Part shown: in pieces, positions 16,000 through 17,673 of the stretch
How positions within the stretch are numbered: position 1 is the stretch's first letter
Layout of the letters: every line of letters begins with the position of its first letter
Assembly (NCBI GenBank): GCA_947564305.1
Contig: CANOBT010000112.1
Coordinates: 1 to 17,673 of the forward strand
From: an uncultured Lachnospiraceae bacterium
Lineage (GTDB): Bacteria > Bacillota_A > Clostridia > Lachnospirales > Lachnospiraceae
Length of the DNA stretch: 17,673 nt
Direction of reading: 5' to 3'
Notes under the pieces: model-generated
Database searches by the model: none
The model's input: only the letters and a program-made list of their open reading frames with translations
What the model was told of the DNA's origin: nothing
Made by a program: the position numbers and the translations under genes

Positions 16000-17484
16000 T
16001 TACAAAGTTTCTATATATCCTTCTCGTTTTACTCCTTCAATCTCAAATCCCATTTTTCTGTATTCTTTCATCATCCTCACCACCTCTTCGGAGATTCTCT
16101 CTCCTGGCACAATCAATGGGATACCCGGCGGATATAAATATGCATATTCCGTGGAAATCAATCCTGCACACTCCTCCCATGGCATTGCGGTATATGCTTT
16201 ACTCGAAATCCTTTCTATCTCCGCGCTGGAATATACCTTCTCCAATCTGGGAAGCCCAAATTCTACTCCTTTCCCAGAGCCTATGTTTGGGGTCCCCTCT
16301 TTCTGCGAAGCTGCAAACTGTTTTTCATCTTGCAACACAGAAACTTTATTTTCCCTCTCCAGCTCCTCATCAATCTGCGTCAATGCCTTCACAAGTCTCG
16401 TGAATCCTTCCTCTGTATCTGCCACAGATGTCATTGCCAGCACATAGGAACCGGCTGCCATTTCCATCTGCAGATGATACTCCTCCAAAAGCCGGAAATA
16501 CAATTGTCTGCCCGATAATTTTAACCCCTTCACTGAAATCAAAATTTTCGATAGATCGTGTCCTTCCAAATCGAGGAAATGTAACTTTTTCATCTGGCTC
16601 AATTGTTTCCGTGTCTTCTCCAGCAATCTCACATAATTATCAAATAATGGACCCCTTTTATCACTTGCAAGCCAATTGATACATGCGTCAATTCCAGACA
16701 TTAGTACATAAGAGGGACTACTTGTCTGAATCATACGCAAGTATTTCTTTATGCGCTCCTTATTTGCAAATACTCCGTTCATATGGAGCAGTGCTGTCTG
16801 TGTCAGAGAGGGCAGCGTCTTATGAATGCTATGAATTACAACATCTGCTCCCTTCGTATTTGAATTTTCAGGAAAATATGGGTGGAATCCAAAATGCGCC
16901 CCATGCGCCTCATCGACAATAAGTGGAATCTTATAAGCATGTACCACCTTTGCAATCTGTTCGACATCAGATACAATCCCATCATAAGTGGGAGAAGTAA
17001 TTACAACCGCCCGAATTCTTGTTGTACCCACCTCGGCTGCATCTTGTGCCAAAATATTCTGCACTGCTTCCGGGGTCACTTCCCCGTTTAACTCTTGGTT
17101 TTTATCAAACAGCGGATACAGATATACCGCATCCAATTCATTCATTTCTACCGCATGATATACGGATTTATGACAATTTCTTGTCATGAGAATCCGTTCT
17201 CCCCGCTGTGTACATCCTAAAATTGCACATAATATCCCTGCCGTACTTCCATTCACCAGGAAATAGCTCTCTTCCGCATGAAATACCTTTGCCGCACGCT
17301 CCTGTGCTTGTTTTAAAATCCCTTTCGCATGATGCAGGTCATCAAATCCCTCTATCTCTGTAATATCTATCTCATATGGAAGTGCAAACCCTGTCACACT
17401 TCTATTACGCTTATGTCCAGGCATATGAAATCCATAATAATCGGAATCTGCATAGTTTTTTAATTCATCATATAATATTTGCAC
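16000..17484 (-). CDS. Orn/Lys/Arg decarboxylase family PLP enzyme (YaaO/SpeA-like)
   Basis: This is a fold-type I PLP-dependent decarboxylase of the group that includes B. subtilis SpeA and YaaO; the substrate (arginine, lysine or ornithine) cannot be read from sequence. The 494-residue protein has the N-terminal GFHMPGHKRN (18-27), FLVNGSTAG (75-83), TSPTYDGI (163-170), DEAHGAHFG (191-199) and the PLP lysine in HSIHKT (K222). The C-terminal domain has LYPPGIPLIVPGE, a family signature. The start is a GTG at 17484 with no clear ribosome binding site; an in-frame TAA lies two codons upstream, so no longer form is possible. In B. subtilis yaaO is also upstream of the tmk-yaaQ-yaaR-holB run; here only a short gap separates it from holB. 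Confidence 0.9.
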   Translation of the reverse strand: MQILYDELKNYADSDYYGFHMPGHKRNRSVTGFALPYEIDITEIEGFDDLHHAKGILKQAQERAAKVFHAEESYFLVNGSTAGILCAILGCTQRGERILMTRNCHKSVYHAVEMNELDAVYLYPLFDKNQELNGEVTPEAVQNILAQDAAEVGTTRIRAVVITSPTYDGIVSDVEQIAKVVHAYKIPLIVDEAHGAHFGFHPYFPENSNTKGADVVIHSIHKTLPSLTQTALLHMNGVFANKERIKKYLRMIQTSSPSYVLMSGIDACINWLASDKRGPLFDNYVRLLEKTRKQLSQMKKLHFLDLEGHDLSKILISVKGLKLSGRQLYFRLLEEYHLQMEMAAGSYVLAMTSVADTEEGFTRLVKALTQIDEELERENKVSVLQDEKQFAASQKEGTPNIGSGKGVEFGLPRLEKVYSSAEIERISSKAYTAMPWEECAGLISTEYAYLYPPGIPLIVPGERISEEVVRMMKEYRKMGFEIEGVKREGYIETL

Positions 17485-17533
17485 AATTTATACCAAATCT
17501 TTCTCTTTTAGAACCATAGAAAAATAGATTAAA

Positions 17534-17561
17534 ATTTTATCTCTATTCATGGAATAAACAA
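17534..17561 (-). promoter_or_regulatory. Possible promoter of the decarboxylase gene
   Basis: The minus strand has TTGTTT (17556-17561), a 16-base spacer and TAAAAT (17534-17539), about 50 bases before the GTG start. It lies just downstream of the tRNA terminator, where a new promoter is expected. The match is moderate in AT-rich sequence. Confidence 0.35.
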
Positions 17562-17581
17562 ATTTCACTTTAATATAACAA

Positions 17582-17619
17582 AAAAATACCGGAAACCATT
17601 CTTGGTATCCGATATTTTT
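17582..17619 (-). terminator. Intrinsic terminator after tRNA-Phe
   Basis: A 16-base left arm (17582-17597) pairs with 17604-17619 around a 6-base loop with only two mismatches; the core is CGGA/TCCG and ACC/GGT. On the minus strand the stem ends in a run of seven T. It stands 5 bases beyond the tRNA 3' end. The A/T flanks on both sides could let it work in both directions. Confidence 0.85.
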
Positions 17620-17624
17620 AAAAA

Positions 17625-17673
17625 TGCCCAGAACCGGAATCGAACCAGTGACACGAGGATTTTCAGTCCTCTG
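17625..17673 (-). tRNA. tRNA-Phe (GAA), 3' part
   Basis: On the minus strand the sequence shows an anticodon stem GAGGA/TCCTC with loop CTGAAAA (17660-17666), anticodon GAA (17662-17664), a 5-base variable region, T-stem ACTGG/CCGGT with loop TTCGATT, then the acceptor 3' strand TCTGGGC and discriminator A at 17625. CCA is not encoded; T-rich sequence follows directly. The 5' half (D arm, acceptor 5' strand) is beyond the right edge. Confidence 0.93.

Noticed and set aside
1..17673. CRISPR arrays, insertion sequences, rRNA or riboswitches
   Set aside because: No regularly spaced repeats, transposase motifs, rRNA-like sequence or recognisable riboswitch were seen.

Overview
The window looks like chromosome from a spore-forming Clostridia member, most likely a Lachnospiraceae-type Firmicute. 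The reasons are a spore maturation pair (spmA and spmB), a conserved Firmicutes housekeeping run (Orn/Lys/Arg-type decarboxylase, holB, ricT, a yabB-like tRNA methyltransferase, rsmI), strong AGGAGG-type ribosome binding sites, and a tRNA-Phe gene without an encoded CCA. The genus cannot be fixed by eye.

Left half (about 1-8840): a minus-strand restriction-modification island read from right to left. The order of transcription is: (1) a 534-residue protein with a degenerate adenine-methyltransferase fold followed by one target-recognition domain; (2) an 811-residue fusion of an ADP-ribosylglycohydrolase (ARH/DraG family) to a full HsdM N6-adenine methyltransferase; (3) a second full-length HsdM; (4) a two-TRD HsdS; (5) HsdR, cut by the left edge after about 642 residues. 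Genes 2-4 overlap or nearly abut, so this reads as one operon. A good promoter (TTGACG, 17 bp, TAAAGT with an extended -10) sits upstream of gene 1. Its -35 lies at the edge of a perfect 17-bp inverted repeat. A mirror-image promoter faces the other way from the opposite arm.

Middle (8946-12272): spmA and an upstream DUF885 lipoprotein gene on the minus strand, with spmB on the plus strand on the far side. SpmA and SpmB are usually adjacent and co-oriented, so the pair has been split and inverted around the DUF885 gene.

Right (12269-17673): a minus-strand housekeeping series transcribed towards rsmI: decarboxylase, holB (delta prime clamp loader), ricT (Fe-S PSP1 protein), trmN6/yabB-like, rsmI. 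rsmI and spmB converge with overlapping stop codons. At the right edge is the 3' part of tRNA-Phe(GAA) on the minus strand, followed by a strong hairpin terminator.

The most unusual content is the ARH-linked type I restriction-modification cluster: two apparently intact HsdM modules, one fused to an ADP-ribose hydrolase, plus a dead-looking methyltransferase carrying its own recognition domain. I see no partner ADP-ribosyltransferase in the window; sequence left of position 1 is not visible.
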